This document shows positions 54,528-64,000 of a stretch of 64,000 bases of DNA, piece by piece. Under the pieces are notes generated by a model that saw only the letters and a program-made list of their open reading frames with translations, was not told where the DNA came from and made no database searches. The translations under genes and the position numbers were made by a program. Location of the stretch: contig CM055099.1 in the NCBI GenBank assembly GCA_029204225.1, positions 39,837,192-39,901,191 of the forward strand. The letters run 5' to 3'. The DNA comes from Diphasiastrum complanatum. Taxonomy: Eukaryota > Streptophyta > Lycopodiopsida > Lycopodiales > Lycopodiaceae. Each line of letters begins with the position of its first letter. The first letter of the stretch is position 1.

Positions 54528-55695
54528 AAGGGAGCCGGGAACCACAACTTAGCTTCCCAGCCTTCAACTCTTGCCATCCAAACCCACTTGGCATACAAGC
54601 AGCCAACTCGCCAACAACGATCAGACTTAACCAACTTGAAGATCCGAAAACCAACATTGAGATCCAACCTGGCGCCATGCCAGATCGGGGGTCCCGATGT
54701 GGGTGACTTCCCTCCAAGCAAGCCGCCCGACATACATCAAACTTAACCAACTCGAAGCTTCGTTACAAACGAGTAACATCCATTCCAAGCAAGCGGTCTG
54801 ACTTACATCAGACTTAACCAACTGAAAGCTTCGTCACGAGCACTGGAAGCCAACCTCGCGCCACGCCAGACTGGACAACCATAAACAGGTAACTTCCACC
54901 CAAGCAAGCCATCCAACTCAGCCGACAGGTTAGAGCCCGTTCCCCAAGAGCTTAACCCATTCACGTTCATGCAAGGAACACTCAGAACCACAAGCCGCGA
55001 CAGATATGGAGACAACCAGTTCCTCGACCAAATGGTCCCGACAGCATACCGCTGGCGCCACGGACCGAATGGTCCCGACGGCATACCGCTGGCGTCCCGG
55101 GATACGACCCTCAGCTATGTGCCAAGTTAAAAATTTTAAAGCGGCCTTACAACTGGCGCTTTTACCGAACACTGAAACCCAGAAGGTAATCAGAGTCAGT
55201 TTGAGGAAAATCCCACTTTATTGATAAATCTGAGAAGGTTTTCAAGTGTGTGACCGACCCTAGTCTCCGGGGCGCTAGCATGCCAAGGCGAGAGCCATGA
55301 CAACATTCCAGCTCGTCTTGAGTCGCAACCCGCACTCCCCTATAGTATTGGTGTGATTCAGCACCCCCCTCATACCAAGCACTCTATTCAAGCTGGTAAA
55401 GCACGTTTTTCATTCTTTAGGATTTTCTCTTTCAAGAAAGTCATTTTCTCTCTCTAGATTTTATTGATCCCTAGGCTTCCTTTAATCATGCCTAGATCGT
55501 GTGAGGTGATTTCACATCGATCTGAGCTCTCTGGACTCCGCTAGAACCGATCAAAGATTTTCAGCCATAAGAACTTGGCGCCGGCTGGATTTCGGTCACA
55601 GTGGCGCCAGGAGCAGCAGGGGCGCTACTGGCGCCGGGGACATAGCTGGCGCCAGTGGCGTCGGAAGTAAAGCTTGTAAAGGTAGCTTTACAACA
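54528..55695 (-). mobile_element. Main part of the minus-strand element's 5' LTR
   Basis: Inverted copy of 53284-54515 (about 95% by eye), starting on the minus strand TGTTGTAAAGCTACC at 55695. It makes an inverted repeat of about 1.2 kb per arm with the neighbouring LTR, the centre being at about 54508-54521. At 55696 it abuts the gag of the second TR-GAG copy. Confidence 0.82.
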
Positions 55696-57752
55696 AGATG
55701 GGTGGCCCTTCTGAACCTACACCAAGAGACAAACCCTTGCCAGAGGCGCAACAAGACCTCTTTGAAGTGAAGATGCGGCAATACTTATCAAGCACAATGA
55801 TGGCTATGCTTAGCGAGGTGAAGAAGGACAAAGAAATAGAAAGGAAAGAATGGCAAACATCTCTGCGAACCATGAACCTTACTCAATTTAACCTTGCTAG
55901 AGAAATGAGAGACGGGTTAACACAGCTCGAAGCCAAGTTTGAAGAGTTGGAGGCAACTAGAGGGAATGCAGTGGTGCCTCCTCCACAGATACCAAGAGAA
56001 CCACGAGCGCGAAACACGGAAGGCCCAAAGAAGACTACCAAAGTAAAAGCACCACCTACTTTCAAAGGAGAGCGTGACATTCAAATTGTGGAAGATTGGT
56101 TGTTTCACATGGACCATTACTTCCGTCTGATGAACACTCCTGAGGAAGAAAGAACGGACTTGGCATTAGCATGTTTTGAGGGCTACACTACAAATTGGTA
56201 CTGGATGGCAAGAATGCATTTCTAGACATGGGACGCATTCAAAACCGCGTTCCGAGAGGAGTTCATACCAAAGGATTCACACATGAGATTGAGGACAGAA
56301 TTATCGAGGCTCAAACAAAAAGGGTCATTGCGAGAGTACCTCAATACAGACAGAGTGTATGGGTTATTGAAGATATGTCTGAGGCGGACAAAACTCATTA
56401 CCTCTTGTCTGGAATGCAGTCTTGGACCCAGCGATAGACAGCTACATGTCCCATGATTTCAACTCAACTATTCGAGCAGCTGACATGGTTTGTGATTATG
56501 AGAGCACATTGGCACCAGCTGCTCCCGCAACCTCAACAAGAGTATTTAGTGGATCCAGACCGAGTCCGAGCTTCTTTTCAAGGGGGGACTCAGCTCCAAA
56601 TGGCAACCAAGCCTCGAGTAGCGTGAACAAATTCCCAACAAAAACAGGGTTTGGCAACCAAGGCAACAATGGAGGGAACATGTTCCAGAGAAGAAATAAT
56701 GTTGGACCTTCAGCTAGTCACAGCAACAGCTCACCAACAGTGGGCAGTTCATGCGCTGCTTCAATTGTCATCAGCAAGGTCACTCTTGGAGGTCATGCCC
56801 CAAACCATTGAACAAGCAAATCATGGCTGCCATTGAAGGATTTGATAGGATGGAGAGAGAGACATTTGATCAAGAAGATGGTGAACAAGATGTCAAAAAG
56901 GACCCAGAAACGGATTTGACGGAGTCTGACCTGAGTGCCTTACAACAGATAGGGGTACTGGCGGCATATCATGAACATCTCATGGCAACTCCTGCGAGAG
57001 GATCAAAGTTATTGTACCTGAAAGGCTGTATTCAAGGCATGATCATTTACTTCATGGTAGACCTGGGGGCGTCACATAACTACTTGTCAGAAAAACTGAC
57101 AGGGGAATTGGGCATCAAATGTGAATAAAATGTGACTCCTATTTGTGTGGAGACCGTGAAAGGAACAATGACTACTTGTAGATTGGCAACCAACTTACCA
57201 ATCTCCCTGGGAACCTGGAAGAATCGACTAATGTTCACAATCTTGAAGATGGATGCCTTCGACGCTATTTTGGGATTAAGCTGGTTTAACGAACATGTGG
57301 TGGCCTTCTTGGCAAAAGGGGTTAACCTTGTGTTATTATATAATTGCAGGAGACCTTGTGTCCTTAGAGCTGTGCCAGGGGACCAACTAGAAAAGAACGA
57401 CACAAATGAACCTGAGCCAACCATCCCTCCCAATCTCATTCACCTCTTTAACGAAGGACAGCCAACAGTGACAAACCAGCTGACACGGGACCAAATGGAG
57501 CCAACATTGCCTGTAGTTTCTACATCAAAGGTGAATTCAAGTGCCGATGTAGAGCTCAAGGAGCTCAACTTGTGTGACCAAGCGAAAGCTCACTTCTTTA
57601 ACGAAGGACATTCAACAATGACAAACCAGCTGACGCGAGGTCAAATGGAGCCAACATTGCTTGCAGCTTCTACATCAGAGGTGAATCTAAGTGCCGATGC
57701 AGAGCTCAAGGAGCTCAACCTGGGTGACCAAACCAAATATCTAGAGTCCTAA
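55696..57752 (+). pseudogene. TR-GAG copy 2, gag-protease (5'-truncated, broken)
   Basis: Begins at the residue equivalent to Met51 of copy 1 (MGGPSEPTPR). Lesions: TAG at 56223-56225, a small deletion near 56345 that shifts the frame, a stop near 56435, a shift near 56755 before the CCHC knuckle (CFNCHQQGHSWRSC), and TAA at 57126-57128. The protease box again reads D-L-G-A-S. The codon that is TGA in copy 1 is TGG here. The C-terminal ~52-aa repeat is present twice. Overall about 93% identical to copy 1. Confidence 0.88.
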
Positions 57753-58118
57753 GGGACTCATCCAGACGTGCGACGAAAACGACATATCTGAGGCTTAAGG
57801 GAGCCATAAGTACCTTTTTCTTTCATGTTAATAAAGTAAGCCGCATTTTTCATCAAGGAGTGAGCTTCAGTCTAATGTCTAAGTGCAGCAGCTTTACACA
57901 GGTTTTACGTAAGTGAACTAGATCCACACTTTTCATGTGCTGGGTGCAAACACAATATCATTACTTCTCTTTACAGTTGGTCTCCTTTGGCTGGTGAATC
58001 AAGCACGTGCCCTTGTATATGTGAATAAAGTCTGGCCGGTGAATTAAGCCCGTGCCATGAGTCTTAGGTTCTAGTTTGGCCCTGATGAGGACATCAGCTT
58101 TCTCAAACGAGGGGAGAA
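57753..58118 (+). other. TR-GAG copy 2, 3' untranslated region
   Basis: Conserved motif GGTTTTACGTAAGTG ... CACACTTTTC at 57901-57934. GATGAGGACATCAG and polypurine GAGGGGAGAA lie directly before the LTR. Confidence 0.75.
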
Positions 58119-58844
58119 TGTTGTAAAGCTGACTCGGGTGCAACCCAACGTGCCCTGTAAGACTCTAAGGGGTGACACTCTCTAAGGTCCCAGAGCAAGT
58201 AAGAACGTCAAGGACTGAGCCTCCGACCTGTGGTGAGCCAATCAAGTAGTCACAAGTCATGATCTAGCTCTGGAGCTCGAGTCATGGCCTAGTCAGGAAA
58301 ACAAGTTGATTCGGCCGCCGGGACGGCTCCCGGGACCCATGTCCGGGAGCCAGACTGATTTTGCCAGGCTTAATCAGCAAAATAAAAACCAAGTCCTAAA
58401 AAGCGTGCTTTACCAGAAAGCACTATGTTTCAAACCAGAGGGGGTGTGCCGAATCACAACAGAACTATAGGGGGAGTCCGGCAGACAGAAACTTGGGCAG
58501 CTCAACCAGCGCCAGGAATCCAGTCACCAGGTCTCAGCTCCCTCTACCAGCACGAGCCAGGCATAATGCCCAGCACGTGTTGGTGGCCCCGAGACCGGTC
58601 AGTCTATGTATGAATGTAACCTCTTCCAAATCTAATAAAGTTGATCCTTGGGGATGATTACCATTTCGGTTTCGCCTTCGGGACTGGTCCAAGTGGAAGG
58701 ACCCTTACTGCAACCTTTTTGCGTCGCCGGCGCCTAAGGGTCCCTGTCATCGACATGGGGCTTTCCACTATGTTAATTGGTCAGTTTGGCGACAACTATG
58801 CATTGGGTTTCATGTGTGGCTTGTCTTTGCCTTTGGTTACCTTT
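58119..58844 (+). mobile_element. TR-GAG copy 2, 3' LTR (726 of 920 bp)
   Basis: Starts TGTTGTAAAGCTGAC. ACTATAGGGGG at about 58464-58474 and AATAAAG at about 58634-58640. Cut at 58844 by the LTR of Copia D copy 2. Confidence 0.88.
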
Positions 58845-59526
58845 TGTTAAAAATTCACAATTCTAGCTTGACTAGTTTTGGTCATATGACTTGTAAATAG
58901 TTAGATGGTCATGATGTGGCTTGTCACACGTGCCAAATAGCATAGGATTCCATTCATAAGGATGTTCTCAAGTAGACCTAAGTGTTAGAACCTTTGGAAT
59001 GAGTCCAAATTATGCTTAGATACAAGGGAGAAAAAATAGGAGCTATTTTTGGTAATTTTTGCATTGTTGAGGGATCTCCAAGATTCCAACCCTAACTTGG
59101 TAGGGATGAAAGATCCACCAAAATTAGCATTAGGGATAGGTTTAGGGCTACTCATACCTGCCCAAAACCGTGATGGATCATGTATATATAGGTGATGATA
59201 TCTCACCAAAATCAATCAAGCAATTTCATGATTTTTCTCTCATAATGGTGCAATTGCTCTCTATGTTCATAATTGTTTGAGTACTTGTGATTACTAATGA
59301 TTATAGGATTGAATGTAGGTCTGGTGTACAGTACTCAGACTGTGGGAGGCCGTACTTTCACACGTGTGAAGCCTTCTTCAAGGATTTGGGCCATTTAGTG
59401 AGGTTCAAGCATAGATTTTTGATGGATTTTGATGGTTCAACTTGTGCTAATCTTATGAAATCATAATCTATTGTTTCCCTCATCATTTCAAGTGTTTTAG
59501 GATCCTTATTTGCTGTAATTTTTACA
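58845..59526 (+). mobile_element. Copia D copy 2, 5' LTR (682 bp)
   Basis: TGTTAAAAATTCAC ... GTAATTTTTACA, same length as both LTRs of copy 1, with only a few base differences. TATATATA at 59183-59190 is the likely promoter; TTCACACGTGTGAA at about 59358-59371. Confidence 0.94.
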
Positions 59527-59539
59527 TGGTATCAGAGCC
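59527..59539 (+). promoter_or_regulatory. PBS of Copia D copy 2
   Basis: TGGTATCAGAGCC directly after the LTR. Confidence 0.95.
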
Positions 59540-60337
59540 TAAAGGCTGAAATGAGCTAAATCCTTGGTTTGCATTCAATTTGATCACAATTTTTGATCTA
59601 AATCTTGTGTAGATTGGATCTTAGCATCTAGTATGGATTCTAGAACTCAAAGTGAGTCAAATACATTGGAGATTGGTGTTGTGTGACTTCATTTGCAGGT
59701 GTTTAGGTGTCTAAAACGAGAGGGAAAGTTGAATTCAATTCACATTACCAAGATAGCAAGTTTTGCTTGCTCCAAGCATTGATTTCTAGGCGAGTTTTGG
59801 AGGTGATTTCATAGAGAAGGCTTTCTAGCATTCAAGGAGAGGGAAGATCAGAGTTTTGGGGACTCTTCAAGGCTGTTCTAAGGTGTAGTAGGCACCTCCT
59901 AAAGTGATTTAGGTTCAGTCCAACCATTGCTTGACTTATGCACCAAATTAGATCAATTTTTCATCAATTTTGATCATTTTTTGCTTGTAATTGGATAGTA
60001 GATTGTGTTGCATCCTCATTAAGTTCCATTTAGATCTTTTACAAGTGATTTTGGAAGTATATTAGGTTGCTGAAATTCACTCTTGATCAGATCATTTGGA
60101 AGCTTTAATGTTCTTTATAGAAAGAGGGGCAATTCTACTAGTATTGTCTACTTCAATCAAGCAAGTGCATTGTTTCTAGTATTCTATGATTTGATTTTGT
60201 TAGAGATCATTCTTAGATCTTTATAGGAAGTCTATTACTGATCTTTTCAGGTCCCTAAGAAGTGGGATAAGGTAGACCTTCAATCAAATCAATAGAAGTA
60301 ACCTTCATTTGTGTCAAGTCCTTGATTAGGAGACTAG
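59540..60337 (+). other. Copia D copy 2 leader
   Basis: 798 bp without a long frame; counterpart of 37992-38789. Confidence 0.85.
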
Positions 60338-63300
60338 ATGGCATCTATAAATGCATATCTTTTGGATACTAATGAAAGGCTCAACAAAACTAACTATTCC
60401 ATATGGAAAGTTAGAATGGAATCCATCATGATCATGCAAGATCTGATGGAAATTGTAAATGGTAAGGAGGGTGAACCTATTCATCCTCAAGAAAAAGCCA
60501 AATACATCAAGAGGTGCAATGTTGCACTACATTGCATAAAAATGAATGTTGCAAATGAACTCTTAAGAGAGGTAGGAGATTGCACTTCAGCTCAAGATGC
60601 TTGGGAGACTTTGCAAAAGGTCTATGAATCCAAGAACCAAACTAGAATGTTAGCTTTGAAGAATCAAATCTATAGAAGCTATCAAAAGAAAGGAGAGAGT
60701 GCACATACTTTTGTCCTAAGAGTAAAGGAATTGAACAAAGAGCTAGCCTTTATAGGTGACCCTATCAAGGATGAAGAGCTTGTTCAACTCATATTGAATG
60801 GACTAAGCTTTGAATTTGGCAATTTGGTTCAGGGATATGCAATTATGGGTAAGCTACCCATACTTGAAGAACTCCAAGGCACACTCATGGCCGAGGAATC
60901 AAGAAGGACCCAAATGCAAGAGAGGATGGATAGGCTTTCCATCCAAGGTGGAGATGACCAAGCTCTCTTCAACAAAGGCAAAGGCAAGTCCAAAGGCAAA
61001 GGATCAAGATTCAAGAAGTATACAAAGCTTGAGGATCAAGAAGGACCCCCAAAGGCATCTCCATCAACCACCAAAGTCAAGAAGGACAAATCAAAGGTGA
61101 AGTGCTACTATTGTAGCAAGATGGGGCATTATGCCTCGGAATGCTTCAAGAGGAAGCAAGATCAAAGCCAAGCCAACATGAGCAAAGAGGAGGAGGAGGA
61201 GAGTTCACATGAGGACTCTCTCATGATGTCCATATTTTCTTCAACAAGCTTCAAAGGAGAAGATCCTTGGTGGATTGACTCGGGTGCTAGTTCACACATG
61301 ACTAGTAAAAGGGAGTTTTTCTCTTCTCTCTTATCTTATGATGGACCTATAAAGTCTATCTATACAGCAAATGATGAAGCTTGTAAGATTGAAGGAGTTG
61401 GTATCATTCCCCTTTGCTTAGGATCTTCCAAAAAGATCAACATAGAAGGTGTTTTGTACATTCCTACAATAACAAAGAATCTACTAAGTGTTGGCCAAAT
61501 GGTAGACAATGGTTTCAATGTTGACTTTGCTTCAAATGAATGTTTCATCAAGAAGAAGGGTAAGATAGTGGCTAAGGGCACTAGACTTGGCAAACTTTAT
61601 AAGCTGGATGCATTTGTGGATACTAATGTTGTCATGTTGGCCGAGAAGAGCAAGATATCTACCTTTACTTTATGGCACAAAAGACTTGGACATGTCAACT
61701 CGGGTTCCATGGAGGCTATGATCAAGGAGGAGTATGCTTTAGGCCTACCAAGGTCTATTGGGAAGGAAGACAAGGTTTGTGAAGCTTGTGCCTTATCCAA
61801 GGCACATAAGAAGGTGTTTCCTAAATCCATCACAAAGTCATCTCATCCTCTTGAACTCATACACTCGGATGTGCACATTGCTATCACCAAATCTAATGGA
61901 GGTTCATCCATGTTTTTAACCTTCATTGATGACTACTCAAGATATTGTTGGGTGTTCTTACTTTCCTTCAAGTCTCAAGTATTTGATACTTTTGTAAAGT
62001 TCAAGTTGTTTGTGGAAAAGCATCATAATCATAGCATCAAGATTCTTAGAAGTGACAATGGTGGAGAATTCATCTCCAATGAGTTCAAGGCCTTTCGTGA
62101 GGAGGAAGGGATCAAGAAAGAGACTTCTTGTCCTTACACTCCTCAACAAAATGGAGTTGCTGAAAGAAGGAATAGAACATTATGTGAATGTTCTAAGGCT
62201 TTAAGATTAGATGCTTGTTTGCCCAAATCCTTTTGGGGTGAGTCTCTTGTATGTGCAAACTACTTGATGAATAGGGTGTCTTGCAAAGCAATTGAAGACA
62301 AAACTCCTTATGAGATGTTGTATGGAAAGAAACCCAATCTTAATCACTTGAAAGTTTTTGGGTGTATATGTTATGTGCATGTGCCATTGGAAACAAGAAC
62401 CAAGGAGGATCCATCTTCCACAAGAGGGATCATGCTTGGATATGCAAGCTCAAGCAAGGGCTACAAAGTCTATCTCCCATCCTTGAACAAATTTGTTGTT
62501 TCAAGGGATGTCATCTTTGATGAACATCATATGCATATGCTTGAAGAAGGCTCAAGTGCTCCAACAATCAAGAAGAAGATGGCCGAGGAGCAAGATCTTG
62601 GTTTTGAGGAGGAGCTCATGGAGGAGCAAGCACCAAACCCACCTATCACACCAAGGAGATCTTCAAGGGCAAAAGTGGAGCCATCAAGGCTCACATATCA
62701 AGGCAAAGGACAGCAAGTTGAGGGTATCTCATCCACTTCTTATGCTTTATCTAGTTTTGAAGAACCGTCTAATGTTGAAGATGCATTGAACTCCAAAGAA
62801 TGGTATAAAGCTATGTTGGATGAGTATGATGCCTTGATTGAGAATGAAACTTGGTTGCTTGTTGAGAGACCTCAAAGGAATGTAATAGGATGCAAGTGGG
62901 TCTTCAAGCTTAAGTTGAATGCAAATGGGAGTGTTAACAAACATAAAGCAAGATTAGTTGCAAAAGGTTATGCTCAAGAGAGAGGGATAGACTATGAGGA
63001 AAATTTTGCACCCGTGGCCAAGATGGTCACAATAAGACTAATCATTGCACTTGCATCACATTTTGGATGGATTCTATGTCAAATGGATGTCTCTAATGCT
63101 TTCTTGAATGGTTTTTTGGAAGAGGATATCTATATGGAGCAGCCACAAGGGTTCATCAAGCATGGAATGGAGAACAAAGTATGCCATCTCCAAAGAAGCA
63201 TCTATGGCTTGAAGCAAGCCTCGAGATCTTGGAATTCAAGACTAAATTGCTATCTTATTTCACTTTCTTTTGTTCAAAGTGAATATGATCCTACTCTTTA

Positions 63301-64000
63301 CATTAAGTTTGATGATGTTGGTATTGTACTTTTACTCATTTATGTAGATGACATCATCATTAGTGGAAATAGTGTTGATGGTATTGAGAAAATCAAGATA
63401 GATCTATCCTTAGAGTTCAAGATGGTAGATCTAGGGTGTCTTCACTTCATCTTAGGCATAGAAGTACTTAGAGGGTCTGATTTTATCTTTATAAGTCAAG
63501 TAAACTATGCTCAAAGTCTTTTGAAGAAGTTTAAGATGGAAGTATGCAAAAGTGTTGACACACCAATGGAGCAAGATGTAAAAGTGCCAAATGAAGATGA
63601 TGAAAGATCCTTCATGGACATCACTTTGTTTAGGCAACTTATAGGTTCCTTAATGTGGATCACTATAACTAGACCAGATCTTAGCTTTAGTGTATGTAGG
63701 TTGAGCCAATCCATGCAAAAGCCATTGAATATCCATTGGAAAAAGGCTAAGAGGATTCTAAGATACATCTTGGGTACATTGGATTTTAGGATTCTATATA
63801 GAGGAGATGTGATTAACCTTCATGCATTTAGTGATTCAGATTTTGCAGGGGACAAGAGGGATAGGAAATCAACAAGTGCCTATTCAACTTTCATAGGAGA
63901 AGGTGTGGTTTCATGGCTTTCAAAAAAGCAAGAAACTATATCTCTATCTTCAACCGAGGCCGAGTACAAAGCTTTGACAACCACTACAAAGGAGGTACTT
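60338..64000 (+). CDS. Copia D gag-pol polyprotein, copy 2 (first 1,221 codons)
   Basis: Starts MASINAYLLDTNERLNKTNY and stays open to the window edge. The position of the last codons (EAEYKALTTTTKEVL) equals that in copy 1, so there is no net insertion or deletion. CCHC, DSGAS, D-D35-E and RNase H DSD are intact, and RT has the canonical YVDD at the site where copy 1 has YVDE. Changes from copy 1 include Phe-Arg-Glu for Phe-Cys-Glu after the second integrase Asp, and NFAPVAKM where relatives have TFAPVAKM. It may be functional, subject to the missing end. Confidence 0.93.
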   Translation, partial: MASINAYLLDTNERLNKTNYSIWKVRMESIMIMQDLMEIVNGKEGEPIHPQEKAKYIKRCNVALHCIKMNVANELLREVGDCTSAQDAWETLQKVYESKNQTRMLALKNQIYRSYQKKGESAHTFVLRVKELNKELAFIGDPIKDEELVQLILNGLSFEFGNLVQGYAIMGKLPILEELQGTLMAEESRRTQMQERMDRLSIQGGDDQALFNKGKGKSKGKGSRFKKYTKLEDQEGPPKASPSTTKVKKDKSKVKCYYCSKMGHYASECFKRKQDQSQANMSKEEEEESSHEDSLMMSIFSSTSFKGEDPWWIDSGASSHMTSKREFFSSLLSYDGPIKSIYTANDEACKIEGVGIIPLCLGSSKKINIEGVLYIPTITKNLLSVGQMVDNGFNVDFASNECFIKKKGKIVAKGTRLGKLYKLDAFVDTNVVMLAEKSKISTFTLWHKRLGHVNSGSMEAMIKEEYALGLPRSIGKEDKVCEACALSKAHKKVFPKSITKSSHPLELIHSDVHIAITKSNGGSSMFLTFIDDYSRYCWVFLLSFKSQVFDTFVKFKLFVEKHHNHSIKILRSDNGGEFISNEFKAFREEEGIKKETSCPYTPQQNGVAERRNRTLCECSKALRLDACLPKSFWGESLVCANYLMNRVSCKAIEDKTPYEMLYGKKPNLNHLKVFGCICYVHVPLETRTKEDPSSTRGIMLGYASSSKGYKVYLPSLNKFVVSRDVIFDEHHMHMLEEGSSAPTIKKKMAEEQDLGFEEELMEEQAPNPPITPRRSSRAKVEPSRLTYQGKGQQVEGISSTSYALSSFEEPSNVEDALNSKEWYKAMLDEYDALIENETWLLVERPQRNVIGCKWVFKLKLNANGSVNKHKARLVAKGYAQERGIDYEENFAPVAKMVTIRLIIALASHFGWILCQMDVSNAFLNGFLEEDIYMEQPQGFIKHGMENKVCHLQRSIYGLKQASRSWNSRLNCYLISLSFVQSEYDPTLYIKFDDVGIVLLLIYVDDIIISGNSVDGIEKIKIDLSLEFKMVDLGCLHFILGIEVLRGSDFIFISQVNYAQSLLKKFKMEVCKSVDTPMEQDVKVPNEDDERSFMDITLFRQLIGSLMWITITRPDLSFSVCRLSQSMQKPLNIHWKKAKRILRYILGTLDFRILYRGDVINLHAFSDSDFAGDKRDRKSTSAYSTFIGEGVVSWLSKKQETISLSSTEAEYKALTTTTKEVL

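Larger units (their letters stand above)
58845..64000 (+). mobile_element. Full-length-type Copia D, copy 2 (runs off the window)
   Basis: 5' LTR, PBS, leader and 1,221 codons of gag-pol, all about 99% identical to copy 1 in the opposite orientation. The 3' end lies beyond 64000, so its integrity and target duplication cannot be judged. Confidence 0.92.

Noticed and set aside
53953-55084. Mirror-image ORFs of 93 aa (53953-54234 plus; 54803-55084 minus)
   Set aside because: They are the same LTR sequence read in the two arms of an inverted repeat, not a gene pair.

Overview
The window is plant nuclear DNA made almost entirely of LTR retrotransposons (Ty1/Copia and Ty3/Gypsy) and their non-autonomous derivatives. 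I found no ordinary host gene, tRNA, rRNA or CRISPR array. Signs of a vascular plant are the Copia polyproteins with CCHC, DSGAS, D-D35-E and YVDD motifs, primer-binding sites of the TGGTATCAGAGCC (initiator-tRNA) and TGGCGCC types, and deep nesting of elements. The species cannot be named from the sequence.

Layout. 0-4.2 kb holds a broken Copia element (+) with a duplicated reverse-transcriptase block. 4.2-6.8 kb holds a degenerate leader/LTR region (-) with microsatellites. 7.1-8.65 kb is a Copia 3' end with its LTR (+). 8.7-11.1 kb is AT-rich and has no gene. 11.1-13.4 kb holds remnants (-) of an unfamiliar protein family. 13.4-14.2 kb is LTR-like (-). 14.2-19.9 kb is a Gypsy element (-) with gag, protease, reverse transcriptase, RNase H, PBS and a probable LTR.

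20.5-47.2 kb is the centre of the window. It reads as one Gypsy-type element (here called E) whose two outer LTR ends lie 26.7 kb apart and are flanked by the same 5-bp target duplication, CTTAC. Inside E are a small non-autonomous Copia (29.2-31.8 kb, with its other LTR end at 21.1-21.6 kb), a gag-protease-only element (TR-GAG type, 22,039-27,286, duplication CTAGC), a chimeric non-autonomous Copia (31.8-41.3 kb) and, within that, a full-length autonomous-type Copia (33,327-39,484). The left LTR of E is cut in two by the small Copia, and its halves now face opposite ways, each carrying GTGGA. A roughly 20-kb piece of E has therefore been inverted. The right part of E carries a 51-bp tandem array and a long broken reading frame of unknown function, related to the one at 12 kb.

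The flanks of E are older layers: a small Copia (leader and ORF at 19.9-20.5 kb, LTR at 47.3-47.9 kb), a Gypsy gag with its LTR (47.9-48.9 kb) and a gag-RT deleted Copia (48.9-50.1 kb). 50.6-55.7 kb holds a minus-strand element whose LTR was invaded by a shortened relative in the opposite orientation, which makes a palindrome of about 2.4 kb. 55.7-58.8 kb is a second, broken gag-protease element. 58,845 to the window end is a second copy of the autonomous Copia, open to the edge and with an intact YVDD.

The elements depend on one another. Only the two large Copia copies, and in broken form the 14-18 kb Gypsy, encode polymerase functions. The others keep LTRs, PBS, leaders, polypurine tracts and sometimes gag, so they would have to be mobilised in trans. 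The most interesting unexplained signals are a run of GTGCT/AGCAC hairpins in the leader shared by two elements, a conserved motif before the 3' LTR, the unknown protein family, and a gag-protease family in which both copies carry D-L-G at the protease active site.
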